Positions 24,977 to 34,754 are shown, counted from the first letter of the stretch. The stretch: 64,000 nucleotides of DNA from Dehalococcoidia bacterium (GCA_028279505.1 JANQNP010000103.1:1-64000), one strand, 5' to 3'. The notes: generated from the letters alone by a model not told the origin. Program-made: numbers and translations.

Positions 24977-25675
24977 ATGTCAAGTAGGCTGCGGGTTATG
25001 GCTGGCGAGCATGAGTCTGCCGGCGGCGCGCGACCGCTGCGCCGGGAGGCGATCATCGAGGCGGCGCTGCAGTACATCGACGAGCACGGGGTCGAGCAGC
25101 TGTCGATGCGCAAGCTGGGGCGTGAGCTGGGCGTCGAGGGGATGGCGCTCTACTACCACGTGAGCGACAAGGACGAGCTGCTCGACGGGGTGGCGAGCCT
25201 GATCCTCAGCGAGATCGAGCTGCCAAGCGACGATGACTGGCGGTCGTTTCTCCGTCAGCTCGGGGCGGCGGAGTGGTCCGTCCTGACGCGGCACGGTCAT
25301 GCCGCGGAGCTGGTGGTGGCGCGCGGGTCTCGTCCGGCGGTGGCTCCGGAGGCGCTGCGGCTGCTCAATGGCACGCTTCGTGCGCTACGCGGCGGTGGCT
25401 TCTCGGCGGAGGCCGCGCACCAAGGGTGGCGGTATTTCCAGAGCGTCGTGCTCGGGTACGTGCTGCAGCAGGTGGTGGACCCGGTTCATGGCGCGGCTTC
25501 GGCCGAGCACGCGCATCGGCACCGCGGCAGGGACGAGGAGGCGGCCCGGCACCTCGAGCATCTCGGGCTCGAGGACGAGGACGACGTGGCAGTGCACCTC
25601 GCCAGTCCGGGGTTCGAGGAGGACTTCGAGCGCGCGCTGGAGCTGGTGATCATCGGGCTCGCGACGCTGAAGTGA
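24977..25675 (+). CDS. TetR-family repressor (tetracycline-type C-terminal domain)
   Basis: 232 residues from 24977. The N-terminal helix-turn-helix is REAIIEAALQYIDEHGVEQL then SMRKLGRELGVEGMALYYHV, which is close to TetR itself (YYHVSDKDELL). The C-terminal domain matches the TetR_C type. The first ATG has no room for an SD because an operator abuts it, so the message is either leaderless or begins at the ATG at 24998. It probably represses itself and the divergent ABC exporter. Confidence 0.9.
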   Translation: MSSRLRVMAGEHESAGGARPLRREAIIEAALQYIDEHGVEQLSMRKLGRELGVEGMALYYHVSDKDELLDGVASLILSEIELPSDDDWRSFLRQLGAAEWSVLTRHGHAAELVVARGSRPAVAPEALRLLNGTLRALRGGGFSAEAAHQGWRYFQSVVLGYVLQQVVDPVHGAASAEHAHRHRGRDEEAARHLEHLGLEDEDDVAVHLASPGFEEDFERALELVIIGLATLK

Positions 25676-25706
25676 GCCAGAGCGAGTTGGGCTGGGGCGA
25701 GTTGGG

Positions 25707-27065
25707 CTAAGGCGCGCGGCTGGTGCCGGGGGCGGCGACTTCGAACTCGGCGAAGACCTGGACGCGGACGGTGGTCGAGCCGGGCGCGTTGGGCGAGGTG
25801 ATCGTGATCGTGCCGGACGCCCTGGAGGCGGGGAGCAGCGTCGGGTTGATGCTGACGTTGATCACGGCGTCGGGGCAGCCGCCGGCGGTGCACGGGATGC
25901 CGGCGCCGGCGGCGCTACCGGCGGGTGGATCGACGATCAGGAAGTTGTCGGAAGGGGTAGCGGACCAGGAGAGGAGGCCGGTGCCGGGGTTCGCGACGCG
26001 GATGGTGGCGGTGGCCTGATCCGGGGTGCCGTTGGCGTGGATGGTGATCGTGCCGCCGTCGGCGCTGAGGCGCGGGGTGCCGAGGAGGATGCCCTCGATG
26101 TTGGAGACGAGCTGGGGGGTGACCGTGCGGTGCGCGGGCTGCGGGGTGGGGATGTCCATCTCCAGGTAGGGGAACTTGAAGCTGGCGAGGCGCATGGCGT
26201 TGAAGAACTGGGGCTGGGTGAAGTCGGGGAGGCTCGCGGGGACGGCGGCCCAGAGGTCCTGGCCTCCTCGTTCGGCGGGGTTGGCGACGCAGCCCATGAC
26301 CAGCTCCTGATAGGGGTAGCGGGTGCGCGACTGCTTGCCGTCGCAGCGGTACTCGGACCGGGGCCAGGCGAGGTTGGGATCGAGCGGGTGGTTGCTCTGG
26401 CGTGAGCCGGGGCCGGTGAAGCCGTTGTAGGCCCAGATCGCGTAGTACCAGTTCTCGATGAGCGTGGGGTCGCCGTTGGTATCGGTGCCGGCGACCGGGC
26501 GCAGGCCGGGCGCGTCGTTCCACTTCGAGGCGAGGATGCGCGCGCCGCGGGCGATGTTGTGGGTGTCGCTGGTGGCGACGGCGATCTGGTTCTCGGTCGG
26601 CCGGCCCTCGGCGCCGAGGGGGACGGTCATGCCGGTGGTGATCTGCATGACGCCGTGGCCGCAGTCGAAGGAGACGAGGGCGGGACCGATCGATTCGAAG
26701 CGGGTCGAGCGCGACGCCATGGTCAGCGTCGATTCGACCCAGCCGATGGCGCGCAGGATCTCGACGGGGACGGCGGCGGCACCGGGGGCGCGGTTCGAGC
26801 GGGTGCCGACCTCGACAGGTGGCAAACCGAAGTAGGTGTCGCCGGGGAAGAGGCGGTTGACGGCGGCGGCGTCGAGGCCGAGCAGGTAGCGCTCGCGGAG
26901 CGCGTCGGCCTCGTAGGCGGCGGGGCGCAGCGGGTCGAACGCGCAGGCGTGCGCGGCGGGCGGTGCGTTGACGCCACCGAGCGTGGTGCTCTGGACCGCT
27001 CCGAGGATGGTGGCGAGGAGGAGCGCTCCGAGGAGCGTCCGCCGCGCGGACGAGGCGTTAGGCAC
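25707..27065 (-). CDS. Secreted transglycosylase-like protein with C-terminal Ig/BACON-like domain
   Basis: 452 residues. A signal peptide (LLGALLLATILGAVQSTTLG) is followed by a lysozyme-like domain: ILRAIGWVESTLTMASRST with the candidate catalytic Glu, CGHGVMQITTGM, and NWYYAIWAYNGFTGPG. These match the SLT transglycosylase pattern E...GLMQ...AYN. The last ~130 residues (GTITIHANGTPDQATATIRV, ISINPTLLPA-like strands) look like a beta-sandwich. It starts at a GTG overlapping the stop of the upstream beta-propeller gene by eight bases. It probably acts on cell-wall glycan or its remnants. Confidence 0.75.
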   Translation of the reverse strand: MPNASSARRTLLGALLLATILGAVQSTTLGGVNAPPAAHACAFDPLRPAAYEADALRERYLLGLDAAAVNRLFPGDTYFGLPPVEVGTRSNRAPGAAAVPVEILRAIGWVESTLTMASRSTRFESIGPALVSFDCGHGVMQITTGMTVPLGAEGRPTENQIAVATSDTHNIARGARILASKWNDAPGLRPVAGTDTNGDPTLIENWYYAIWAYNGFTGPGSRQSNHPLDPNLAWPRSEYRCDGKQSRTRYPYQELVMGCVANPAERGGQDLWAAVPASLPDFTQPQFFNAMRLASFKFPYLEMDIPTPQPAHRTVTPQLVSNIEGILLGTPRLSADGGTITIHANGTPDQATATIRVANPGTGLLSWSATPSDNFLIVDPPAGSAAGAGIPCTAGGCPDAVINVSINPTLLPASRASGTITITSPNAPGSTTVRVQVFAEFEVAAPGTSRAP

Positions 27066-28236
27066 CGGTCCAACCGAGGAAGATCAGCTCCGTGTCGGTG
27101 GGGATCGATCGTCGTGAGAGGTCGGTGCCGAGCAGCATCAGCGTCTCGACGCCGGGGTCCTGCGAGTTGCGGCCGCTGAAGTGGCGGACCGCGAGATAGT
27201 CGCCGCCGACGCTCCAGCCGAGCGGGACGTCGAAGCCCTCGGAGGCGGCGGGGAGGATGGGGCCCTCGGGCGTGCCGAGCACGACTGGCGGGGTGCCGGT
27301 GCCTTCGACGCCCTCGCGGCCGATCGCGAGCGCGCCGTCGGCGCGCCAGGTGGGGCGGTACTGCTCGCCGGCGAAGTTGGCGGCCGGCGGCTCGCCGACC
27401 GCGCCGCGCTCGAGCGAGACGACCTGGGCCTGGTGGACGATCCGCTCCGCCTGCAGGAGCGGGGCGACGAAGGCGACGGCGTCGCCGGCGGGAGCGATGC
27501 TCCAGTCGCGGGCGATCTCGTCGGAGGCGTGGAAGACGAGCTCGGCGGGCGAGCCGTCGGCGACGCGGTAGAGGTCGGTGCCGGATGCAGAGAGGCGGGT
27601 GAAGAGGAGCGCGCCGTCGTCGTCGAAGCCGACCGGGAAGAGGCCGAACGAGGACTGGTCGGTATGCAGCACGCGGCGGACGCGGGTGTCGAGGTCGACG
27701 CGGAGCAGGGACTGGGCACCGCTGCCATCGGTGCGGCGGTAGGCGAGGACGTTGCCGTCCTGGCGCAGCACGGGGGCGGCGAGGAGGTCGGCGTCGCGGG
27801 CGAGGCGGACGGCGGAGGCGGTCTCCACCTCGAGGAGCCAGAGCTCGGCGGGGCTGGTGCGGTCAGGGGTGACGTTCGGGGGGAGCACGGTGTAGGCGGT
27901 GCGGCCGGCCACCATCTCGGGCGCGGGGTTGAGGCCCCAACCGTTGGCGTGGGGGACGGTCTGGATCGGGGTGCGCGCGTCGGGATCCTCGGCGGGCGCG
28001 ATCAGGATCTCGTCGGCCTGGGGGCCGAACTCGGCGAAGACGAGCGTCGGGCCCTCGGCGGTGGCGAGCTCGGGCGCAGTCTGGCCGCCCTGGAACGTGG
28101 CGACGAAGACGGCGGCGACGGCGACGAGCGCCACCAGCGCGATGGAACCGAAGACGACGCGAACGAGCCGAGGGGGGCGAGGTTGGAGGGCCATGGAGTC
28201 CGACGGCCGGTCCAGAGACCGTCGCGATCCGTTCAC
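27058..28236 (-). CDS. Membrane-anchored TolB/WD40-like beta-propeller protein
   Basis: 392 residues. One N-terminal transmembrane segment (VVFGSIALVALVAVAAVFVA) follows a positively charged start. The rest has repeated strand patterns with YRRTDGSGAQSLLRVDLDT, DLYRVADGSPAELVFHASD and QYRPTWRADGALAIGREG, as in TolB-type propellers. It is translationally coupled to the transglycosylase-like gene. An ATG at 28194 is an alternative start that would place the helix nearer the N-terminus. Function is unknown. Confidence 0.65.
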   Translation of the reverse strand: MNGSRRSLDRPSDSMALQPRPPRLVRVVFGSIALVALVAVAAVFVATFQGGQTAPELATAEGPTLVFAEFGPQADEILIAPAEDPDARTPIQTVPHANGWGLNPAPEMVAGRTAYTVLPPNVTPDRTSPAELWLLEVETASAVRLARDADLLAAPVLRQDGNVLAYRRTDGSGAQSLLRVDLDTRVRRVLHTDQSSFGLFPVGFDDDGALLFTRLSASGTDLYRVADGSPAELVFHASDEIARDWSIAPAGDAVAFVAPLLQAERIVHQAQVVSLERGAVGEPPAANFAGEQYRPTWRADGALAIGREGVEGTGTPPVVLGTPEGPILPAASEGFDVPLGWSVGGDYLAVRHFSGRNSQDPGVETLMLLGTDLSRRSIPTDTELIFLGWTGA

Positions 28237-28422
28237 CCCGCCAGGGACGGATCGCGCTGGGGAACCGTCGCGCAGCCTTTCGCTGTTGGACTAGTCAACG
28301 CGAAGTGATCGCGTCCCTGCGCAATTACGATATGGAGCAGATCGAGGGGGTGTCAACGAACCGCGGGGATTCCATGAGCCGGGTGGAATCGTCCTCGATG
28401 GTCGCGTTGCTACGCTGGACGG

Positions 28423-29160
28423 GTGATCCTTCGATACCTCTCGGTTCTGGGCGACGCACCGATGGTGTTCCTCGTGCTGATCGCGGCGTTCTCGACCGCG
28501 CTCTTCGCGGGTCTGACGGTGCACGAGTTCTCGCATGCGCTCGTGGCCGACCGGCTTGGTGACCGGACGCCGCGACGGTTCGGGCGGCTGTCGCTGAACC
28601 CGAAGGATCATCTCGATCCGATCGGGTCGACGATGATCTTCTTCATTGGATTCGGCTGGGCGAAGCCGGTGCCGGTCAACCCGTTCAACACGGCGAACCC
28701 GAAGCAGACGATGGCGCTGACGGCGTTTGCCGGACCGGCATCGAACGTGGTGATCGCTGGGGTCGCCGGGCTCCCGATCAACGCCGGTTGGGTGCCGTTC
28801 CATCACCCGTTCGTGAGCCCATCGCTGGCCGGGCTGTACGCGGACATCTGGACGAGTTCGCCGGGGGATCTGCTCGGGCTGTTCCTGGGTACGGTGGTGC
28901 TGCTGAACATAATCCTGGCGGTGTTCAACCTGCTGCCGATCGCACCCCTCGATGGGTTCAACGTCGCGGTGGGGTTGCTGCCCCGGGAGCTGTCGCAGCA
29001 GCTCGCGGCGACGGCGCCGTGGGGGCCGGGCATCCTGATCCTGCTGATCCTGATGCCGTTCTTCGCGGGCTTCAGTCCGCTGTTCACGGTGATGGGGCCG
29101 ATCATCGACGTGCTGCTGAACGCGTTCGTCGGCAACGCGACGGATCTCAGGTTCGGCTGA
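28423..29160 (+). CDS. Site-2 protease-family (M50) membrane metalloprotease
   Basis: 245 residues, GTG start. The zinc motif is in TVHEFSHALVADRLGD (HExxH) and the third ligand in VFNLLPIAPLDGFNV (the NxxPxPxLDG-type motif). There are five to six hydrophobic helices. The compact form with GDRTPRRFGRLSLNPKDHLD is widespread in Chloroflexota and Firmicutes; substrates are unknown. The HD-domain gene follows after a one-base gap. Confidence 0.93.
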   Translation: MILRYLSVLGDAPMVFLVLIAAFSTALFAGLTVHEFSHALVADRLGDRTPRRFGRLSLNPKDHLDPIGSTMIFFIGFGWAKPVPVNPFNTANPKQTMALTAFAGPASNVVIAGVAGLPINAGWVPFHHPFVSPSLAGLYADIWTSSPGDLLGLFLGTVVLLNIILAVFNLLPIAPLDGFNVAVGLLPRELSQQLAATAPWGPGILILLILMPFFAGFSPLFTVMGPIIDVLLNAFVGNATDLRFG

Positions 29161-29161
29161 C

Positions 29162-29716
29162 GTGGTCGCGGCGAGCGCGGTGATCCCAATGCGCCTGCTC
29201 GCACGCTGGCCCTACCGGGTCGGGCAGTTCATTCGCGGTTTCCGGACGGCGGTCGACCCGGAGGAGGCACGGCAGATCTCGGCGCTGCTCTCCGAGGCGG
29301 AGCTGCAGCTCTTCCTGGCGATGCGCCCTCGGGACCGACGACACGCCGTGGAGACGATGCGAAACGCGGCGCGGCTGGCGGCTGAGCAGGGCGCGACGCC
29401 GAGCGAGGATCTGCTCGTGGCGTCGCTGCTGCACGACGTGGGCAAGGGGCAGATCCGGGTCCAGGACCGGGTGCTGTACGTGATCCTACGGGCGATCTCG
29501 CCGGCCCTCGTCGACCGCGTCGCGACGGCGGAGGGTGGCCGGTGGCGGCTCGCGCTGTGGCAGCTGCGGCATCACGCCTCGGTTGGTGCGGCGCTCCTTG
29601 AGGGAGCCGGGAGCACGCCTCGCGTGGTGGAACTGACCGCGGTGCACCACGGGGATCCGGAGCCGGGGGAGGACGTGGAGCTGGGCTGGTTGCTGGCCGC
29701 GGACGACGCCGCGTAG
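29162..29716 (+). CDS. HD-domain phosphohydrolase-like protein
   Basis: 184 residues, GTG start one base after the M50 gene stop. The HD motif is LLVASLLHDVGKGQIR; other His residues occur at DRRHAVETMRNAARL, LRHHASVGAALLEGAG and AVHHGDP, which fit the five metal ligands of an HD fold. The metal-dependent phosphohydrolase substrate is unknown. It is probably co-transcribed with the protease. Confidence 0.85.
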   Translation: MVAASAVIPMRLLARWPYRVGQFIRGFRTAVDPEEARQISALLSEAELQLFLAMRPRDRRHAVETMRNAARLAAEQGATPSEDLLVASLLHDVGKGQIRVQDRVLYVILRAISPALVDRVATAEGGRWRLALWQLRHHASVGAALLEGAGSTPRVVELTAVHHGDPEPGEDVELGWLLAADDAA

Positions 29717-29861
29717 CGGCGCTGGCCTCCATCGTCGCGCGTCGTCGCGGCTGGTGGCGATGCTATATTTGAGGACACGCTCTCAAGACCTCATGCGCGC
29801 CGATCGCGCGTGCCGCCGCGAGGCCGAGCCGCGACATCGACCGCGAGAACGGGGCGTCCCC

Positions 29862-30893
29862 ATGACACAGGTCACGATCCTCGGCACCGGGATGATCGGC
29901 AGCTCGATCGGTCTGGCGCTGAAGGCGAATCCGGAGGTCATTGACCTCGAGATCGTCGGATACGACCGCGACAACATCAATCAGCGGCAGGCGCGGAAGA
30001 TCGGCGCGGTCGACCGCACTGAGGGCAACATCGCCAACGCGGTGCGGGACGCGAACCTCGTGATCCTCGCCGCGCCCGTGCTGGCGAATCACCGGCTGCT
30101 GGAGGAGATCGCGCCGTTCGTGCAGCAGGGCGCGGTGGTCACGGACACCGGTTCGACCAAGGCGGCGACGACCGCGGTGGCGCGTGAGCATCTGCCGGAC
30201 GGGGTCAACTTCGTCGGCGGTCACCCGATGGCCGGCAAGACAGAGGTGGGCCCCGACCACGCGGACGCCGAGCTGTTCCGCGGCGCGCGCTGGATCGTGA
30301 CGGCGCCGGCGTGGGCATCACAGAACGCGGTGAAGACGGTGTTCAGCCTCGCGGAGTCCGTCGGCGCGACGGCGATGATCATGGATCCCGAGGAGCACGA
30401 CGCGTACGTCGCGGCGATTTCGCACCTGCCGATGGTGGCGGCGCACGCGATGTTCGGGCTCGCGCGGCGGTCGGAGGCGTGGCCGGAGCTGTCGCTGCTA
30501 GCGGCGGGCGGATTCAAGAGCTCGACGCGACTGGCGGCGACGGACCCGGCGATGGCGTACGACATCCTGGCGACGAATCGCGAGCAGACGCTGCACTGGC
30601 TCGACCGCTTCATCGAGGAGTTGCAGGAGATGCGCGAGCGGCTCAAGGACAGCGACCGCGAGGAGCTGTTCACTGAGATCGCGCAGGGCGAGCTGGACTA
30701 CAGTGCGTTCCTCCTCGGCGCCGTGGGGCGCAAGGAGGACACGACGATCGCGTCCGAGGCGGATCAGTTCGACTTCAGCGCGCTGCTGATCGGGCAGATG
30801 GCGAAGGACAAGATCTCGGAGATGACGCAGGACTCCGAGGAGCGCCTGCGACAGGCTGAGCTGGAGCGCCGGCTGAAGCGCGACATCGACTAG
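29862..30893 (+). CDS. tyrA: Prephenate dehydrogenase
   Basis: 343 residues. It makes 4-hydroxyphenylpyruvate for tyrosine synthesis. The dinucleotide site is ILGTGMIGSSIGLALKANPE; further marks are TDTGSTKAATTAV, FVGGHPMAGKTEVG (catalytic His region) and HLPMVAAHAMF. The C-terminus has a highly charged extension (EERLRQAELERRLKRDID) instead of an ACT domain. The start at 29862 matches the family; the open frame upstream is not coding-like. A TATATTTGA box at 29763-29771 may be the promoter -10. aroA follows after 36 bases. Confidence 0.95.
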   Translation: MTQVTILGTGMIGSSIGLALKANPEVIDLEIVGYDRDNINQRQARKIGAVDRTEGNIANAVRDANLVILAAPVLANHRLLEEIAPFVQQGAVVTDTGSTKAATTAVAREHLPDGVNFVGGHPMAGKTEVGPDHADAELFRGARWIVTAPAWASQNAVKTVFSLAESVGATAMIMDPEEHDAYVAAISHLPMVAAHAMFGLARRSEAWPELSLLAAGGFKSSTRLAATDPAMAYDILATNREQTLHWLDRFIEELQEMRERLKDSDREELFTEIAQGELDYSAFLLGAVGRKEDTTIASEADQFDFSALLIGQMAKDKISEMTQDSEERLRQAELERRLKRDID

Positions 30894-30929
30894 CGCCGTT
30901 CCGACGGGCGCCGGCCCGGAGGGCGATCC

Positions 30930-32240
30930 ATGACGACGATCCCGACCGCACAGACCGTGAGCGGCGCCCGGCGCCTCCGCGGCGAGATCCGGGTGCCGGG
31001 CGACAAGTCGGTGTCGCATCGCGCGCTGATATTCAACGCGCTCGCGCGGGGGCGGGCTCGCGTCGACGGGTTCCTCGATTCCGAGGACACGCGGTCGACG
31101 ATGGCGTGCCTGCGCGCGCTCGGCGCGAGCATCGAGGAGACCTCGGACGGCGCGGTGATCGTCGAAGGGCGGGGCCGTGCGGGCCTCAGCGAAGCGACGG
31201 ACGTGCTCGACTGCGGGAACTCCGGGACCTCGATGCGGTTGCTGGCGGGGATCGTGGCCGGGCTGCCGGGCCTGGCGGTGCTGACGGGCGACGAGTCGCT
31301 GCGTGGGCGGACGATGGCGCGGATCGTGCGGCCGCTGAACGAGCTGGGCGCGCGCGTGACGGCGCGCGCCGAGGGCACGCTGCCGCCGGTGGTGATCGAG
31401 GGCGGCCGGATCGCCGGCGGCCAGACGCTGGAGACGCCGATGGCGTCGGCGCAGGTGAAGTCGGCGATCCTCCTCGCGGGGCTCGCAGCCGACGGGACGA
31501 CGACGGTGGTTCAGCCCTCGCAGACGCGGGACCACACCGAGCGGTTGCTGGCGGCGATGGGCGCCGGGGTGGCGGTCGACGGTCCGACGGTGGTGCTGAC
31601 GCCGCCGGATGGCGACTTGCAGGCGGTCGACGTCCGGGTGCCGGGCGACATCAGTACGGCGGCTGCGTGGATCGTCGCGGCGACGGTGCACCCCGACGCG
31701 GAGCTGGTGCTGCAGGGCGTGGGCGTGAACGAGACGCGCAGCGGGATCATCGACATCCTCCGCGCGATGGGTGCGGACCTCGAGCTGACCGAAGAGCGCA
31801 CGGTGGGTGGCGAGCCGGTGGCGGACCTGGTGGTTCGCTCCTCGACGCTGCGGGGGACGGAGGTCGGTGGGGACCTGATCCCGCGGGCGATCGACGAGCT
31901 GCCGCTCGTTGCCCTCGCTGGTGCACTGGCCGAGGGGGAGACGGTGATCCGCGACGCGGAGGAGCTGCGCGTGAAGGAGTCCGACCGCGTCGCGACGACG
32001 GGGGCGGTGCTTCGGGCGTTCGGGATCGAGATCGAGGAACGGCGGGACGGGCTGGCGGTTAGCGGGGGCGCCTCGTTGCGGGCCGCGACCGTCGACTCGG
32101 CGACGGACCATCGGGTGGCGATGCTCGGCGCGGTCGCGGGTTTGCTCGCCGAGGGGGAGACGACGGTGACCGGCGCGGAGGCGGTGGCCGTGTCGTATCC
32201 TGCGTTCTGGTCGGACCTCGACCGGATCAGCACGGGCTGA
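30930..32240 (+). CDS. aroA: 3-phosphoshikimate 1-carboxyvinyltransferase (EPSP synthase)
   Basis: 436 residues, the usual size. It joins PEP and shikimate 3-phosphate. The signatures are GDKSVSHRALIFNALARGRA, LDCGNSGTSMRLLAGI and the second signature around ELRVKESDRVATTGAVLRA. The gene is directly downstream of tyrA; the order tyrA-aroA fits an aromatic operon whose other genes (trp) lie 8 kb away. Confidence 0.97.
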   Translation: MTTIPTAQTVSGARRLRGEIRVPGDKSVSHRALIFNALARGRARVDGFLDSEDTRSTMACLRALGASIEETSDGAVIVEGRGRAGLSEATDVLDCGNSGTSMRLLAGIVAGLPGLAVLTGDESLRGRTMARIVRPLNELGARVTARAEGTLPPVVIEGGRIAGGQTLETPMASAQVKSAILLAGLAADGTTTVVQPSQTRDHTERLLAAMGAGVAVDGPTVVLTPPDGDLQAVDVRVPGDISTAAAWIVAATVHPDAELVLQGVGVNETRSGIIDILRAMGADLELTEERTVGGEPVADLVVRSSTLRGTEVGGDLIPRAIDELPLVALAGALAEGETVIRDAEELRVKESDRVATTGAVLRAFGIEIEERRDGLAVSGGASLRAATVDSATDHRVAMLGAVAGLLAEGETTVTGAEAVAVSYPAFWSDLDRISTG

Positions 32241-32270
32241 GGTCACCGACCGCACGGTCGAGGACCCGCG

Positions 32271-32543
32271 ATGGCCGATCACACCGAACTCATCCACGTC
32301 GGCTTCGACAACAGCCTCGCTCTGAATCGCGTGATCGCGGTAGCCGCGCCAACCTCGGCGCCGGTCAAGCGGATGGTGCAGCGCGGCAAGCAGCAGGAGC
32401 GAGTGATCGACCTGACGAGCGGGCGCCGCACGAAGGCGGTCGTGATCCTCGAGGATGACTGGGTCGCGCTGATCGCAATCACGCCGGAGACGTTTGCCAG
32501 CCGGGTCGCCTCGATCCGGCAGAGCTCGGATGCAGCCGCCTAG
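32271..32543 (+). CDS. remA: RemA/DUF370-family regulator
   Basis: 90 residues. ELIHVGFDNSLALNRVIAVA and then SAPVKRMVQRGKQQERVIDL, TSGRRTKAVVILEDDWVALI are the DUF370/RemA signature. In Bacillus RemA binds DNA and activates matrix and osmoprotection genes. The position directly before gmk is the conserved arrangement in Firmicutes and Chloroflexota. It ends at the base before the gmk GTG. Confidence 0.93.
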   Translation: MADHTELIHVGFDNSLALNRVIAVAAPTSAPVKRMVQRGKQQERVIDLTSGRRTKAVVILEDDWVALIAITPETFASRVASIRQSSDAAA

Positions 32544-33170
32544 GTGAGCGTCGAGGACGAGCAACCGCTCGGCACCACAGACCCGCCGCTGATCGTCGTC
32601 CTGTCGGGGCCCTCGGGCGTTGGCAAGGACGCGGTGATCCAGCGAATGATCGAGCAGGGCCTCCCGGTGGTGATGCCGGTGACGATGACGACACGTCCAC
32701 CGCGCGACGGTGAGCAGGACGGCGTCCACTACGTGTTCGTTGACCTCGAGGAGTTCGAGCGGCAGGTGGCGGCGGGTGAGTTGCTGGAGCACGCGGTGGT
32801 CTACGAGAACCGCTACGGGGTGCCGCGCTCGCAGGTGCGGGCGGCGGTGGCGACGGGCAACCACGCGCTGATCCGGGTGGACGTGCAGGGCGCGGCGTCG
32901 CTACGGGAGACGCTACCGGAGGCGATGTCGATCTTCCTCGTGCCCGACGATCTCGCGCACCTGGAGGCGCACCTGCGGGCGCGCGGGTCGGAGGATGAAG
33001 AGGCGCTGCGGGTGCGGCTCGCCAAGGTAGAGGAAGAGCTGCGCGAAGCGGAGCTCTTCACGCACGTGATCGAGAACGTCGAGGGGGATCTCGATGCGAC
33101 GGTGCGGGCGGTCGCGGCGGTGATCCGAGCGGAGGCGGACCGCGAGGGGCGCGAGGCGATCGAGGTATGA
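32544..33170 (+). CDS. gmk: Guanylate kinase
   Basis: 208 residues from a GTG adjoining the remA stop. The P-loop is VLSGPSGVGKDAVIQRM; substrate-binding parts are TMTTRPPRDGEQDGVHYVFV and ENRYGVPRSQV. It phosphorylates GMP to GDP. The N-terminal ~15 residues before the P-loop strand are slightly longer than usual. It overlaps the next ORF by four bases. Confidence 0.97.
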   Translation: MSVEDEQPLGTTDPPLIVVLSGPSGVGKDAVIQRMIEQGLPVVMPVTMTTRPPRDGEQDGVHYVFVDLEEFERQVAAGELLEHAVVYENRYGVPRSQVRAAVATGNHALIRVDVQGAASLRETLPEAMSIFLVPDDLAHLEAHLRARGSEDEEALRVRLAKVEEELREAELFTHVIENVEGDLDATVRAVAAVIRAEADREGREAIEV

Positions 33171-34024
33171 GCGCGACGGACGTGACGCCAGAGGTGTTTG
33201 CCGAGTCCGATCCGGCGCGCGTTGCTGAGGTGACCGGTGAGTCTTCGGAGTGGGTCGCCGGGATGCTGATCGACCGGCGTGGCGAGTGCCACGACTCGAA
33301 CATGACGGCGCTGGGGTTGCACCGGGTCGTGCGACGCGGGGAGGTGTACCGCGTGTCCTCGGAGGGTGGGCTCGAGGTTGTGGAGGGGCGCGATGACGCG
33401 CTCGACCTCGAGGCTGCGGTCGCGGACGCGCGGCATGACGACGCGCCCTCGCATGTGACGATCGCGGCGCGGTGGGACGAGGGCGGCGCCGAGCGGGCGG
33501 ACAGCGAGAACGTGCTTGGCGACAGCGTGCTGTTCCAGCTCGACAGTGACGTGACGGAGATTGAGGTTCCGATCCTCGAGGCGGGCTCGGCGGCGCTGGG
33601 GTACTACGGGGCGGTGCTCGTGGAGGACGGGGCGCTGGTGCGGTTCCCGGGGCCGGACTACCCGATCTGGAAGATGGAGCTGGGTGAGACGTACATCGAC
33701 GGGCTGGTGATGACGGACGCCGGGACGGGCTTCTACCTGGAGTACCACCGCGACCGACCGCACTGGCATCAGCCGCTGACCGCGGACAGCGGTGGGTACT
33801 ACATCCTCGCGAGGCGCGATCTCGCGGCGGATCGGTACGAGCTGACGGCGTTTCGGATTCCCCTCGGCCGGGCGGTCTACACGGGGTTGGGGGCGATCCA
33901 CTGCGACGCGGCGCTGACGGGGCGCAACTGGCTCGTTGGCTACTCGGACTCTGGGGACTTCTCGACGGCGCTGGTGCGGAACCGCGCGGGGGCCACCGTG
34001 CGGTTGACCGGGGTTGCGGGCTAG
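33167..34024 (+). CDS. Conserved-looking protein of unknown function (285 aa)
   Basis: It overlaps gmk by four bases (ATGA), so the two are coupled. No family is recognised. Visible features: an acidic N-terminus, alternating beta-strand patterns, and aromatic-rich stretches such as GETYIDGLVMTDAGTGFYLE and YHRDRPHWHQPLTADSGGYY. It is probably a soluble beta-rich protein. There is no signal peptide or membrane helix. Codon use is like its neighbours. Confidence 0.8.
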   Translation: MSATDVTPEVFAESDPARVAEVTGESSEWVAGMLIDRRGECHDSNMTALGLHRVVRRGEVYRVSSEGGLEVVEGRDDALDLEAAVADARHDDAPSHVTIAARWDEGGAERADSENVLGDSVLFQLDSDVTEIEVPILEAGSAALGYYGAVLVEDGALVRFPGPDYPIWKMELGETYIDGLVMTDAGTGFYLEYHRDRPHWHQPLTADSGGYYILARRDLAADRYELTAFRIPLGRAVYTGLGAIHCDAALTGRNWLVGYSDSGDFSTALVRNRAGATVRLTGVAG

Positions 34025-34079
34025 GGATCGATCCGTCCATCTCACTGGCGACTGACTAGACTGCGGATGGAGGCCCGCG

Positions 34080-34724
34080 GTGGTTGGTGAGTACGTCGTC
34101 CGCAACGCCCGCGAGTACGAGACCGGCGTCGATGATTACGCCGCGTTCAATGCCGACCGCGAGCCGGTGCGCGGCTATCTCGATGCGTTGTGCGATCGGG
34201 TGCCCTCGGGCGGTCGTGTGCTCGATCTGGGCTGCGGCCCGGGGTGGGAGACGAGGACGCTGCACGAGCGCGGGTTCGTGGCGGTGGGGTTCGATATCTC
34301 GCGGGCGCTGCTCGGCTACGCCCGTCGCGAGCATCCGGCGGACGGGCACGTCCGAGGGGACATGCGCCGGCTGCCGTTCGCGGACGGCGCGTTCGCAGGG
34401 TGCTGGGCCTGCGCCTCGATGTTGCATCTGGCGAGCGAGGACCTGGACGCGGCGCTGGCGGAGGTGGCGCGGGTGCTGCAGCCGGGGGCGGCGTTCGTGG
34501 CGTCGATGCAGGTGGGCGACCGGGAGGGGTTTGTGCCTCGGAAGTCGGCGCCGGGGACGGAGTTGTTCTACAGATACCGGACGCCCTCGGAGTGGCGAGC
34601 GCGGGTCGAGGGGGTGGGGTTCGAGGTGTCGGAGGTGGTCGCTGAGCTGGACGAGGGGGCGCAGTCGCACCTGAACGAGGGGGCGCGCGGGTGGGCAACG
34701 GCGATCGCGCGGCGAGGCGGGTAG
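34080..34724 (+). CDS. Class I SAM-dependent methyltransferase
   Basis: 214 residues, GTG start. Motif I is VLDLGCGPGWETRTL, post-I VGFDISRALLGYAR, then GDMRRLPFADGAFAGCWACA and EVARVLQPGAAFV. It belongs to the Methyltransf_11/25 group; substrate unknown. The last 27 codons (LDEGAQSHLNEGARGW and on) occur a second time at 36697-36777 with only synonymous differences, on the other side of the inserted DUF5131/TcmP cassette. Confidence 0.92.
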   Translation: MVGEYVVRNAREYETGVDDYAAFNADREPVRGYLDALCDRVPSGGRVLDLGCGPGWETRTLHERGFVAVGFDISRALLGYARREHPADGHVRGDMRRLPFADGAFAGCWACASMLHLASEDLDAALAEVARVLQPGAAFVASMQVGDREGFVPRKSAPGTELFYRYRTPSEWRARVEGVGFEVSEVVAELDEGAQSHLNEGARGWATAIARRGG

Positions 34725-34754
34725 TCGTGGCGGGCGATTGACGCTAAGATTAGA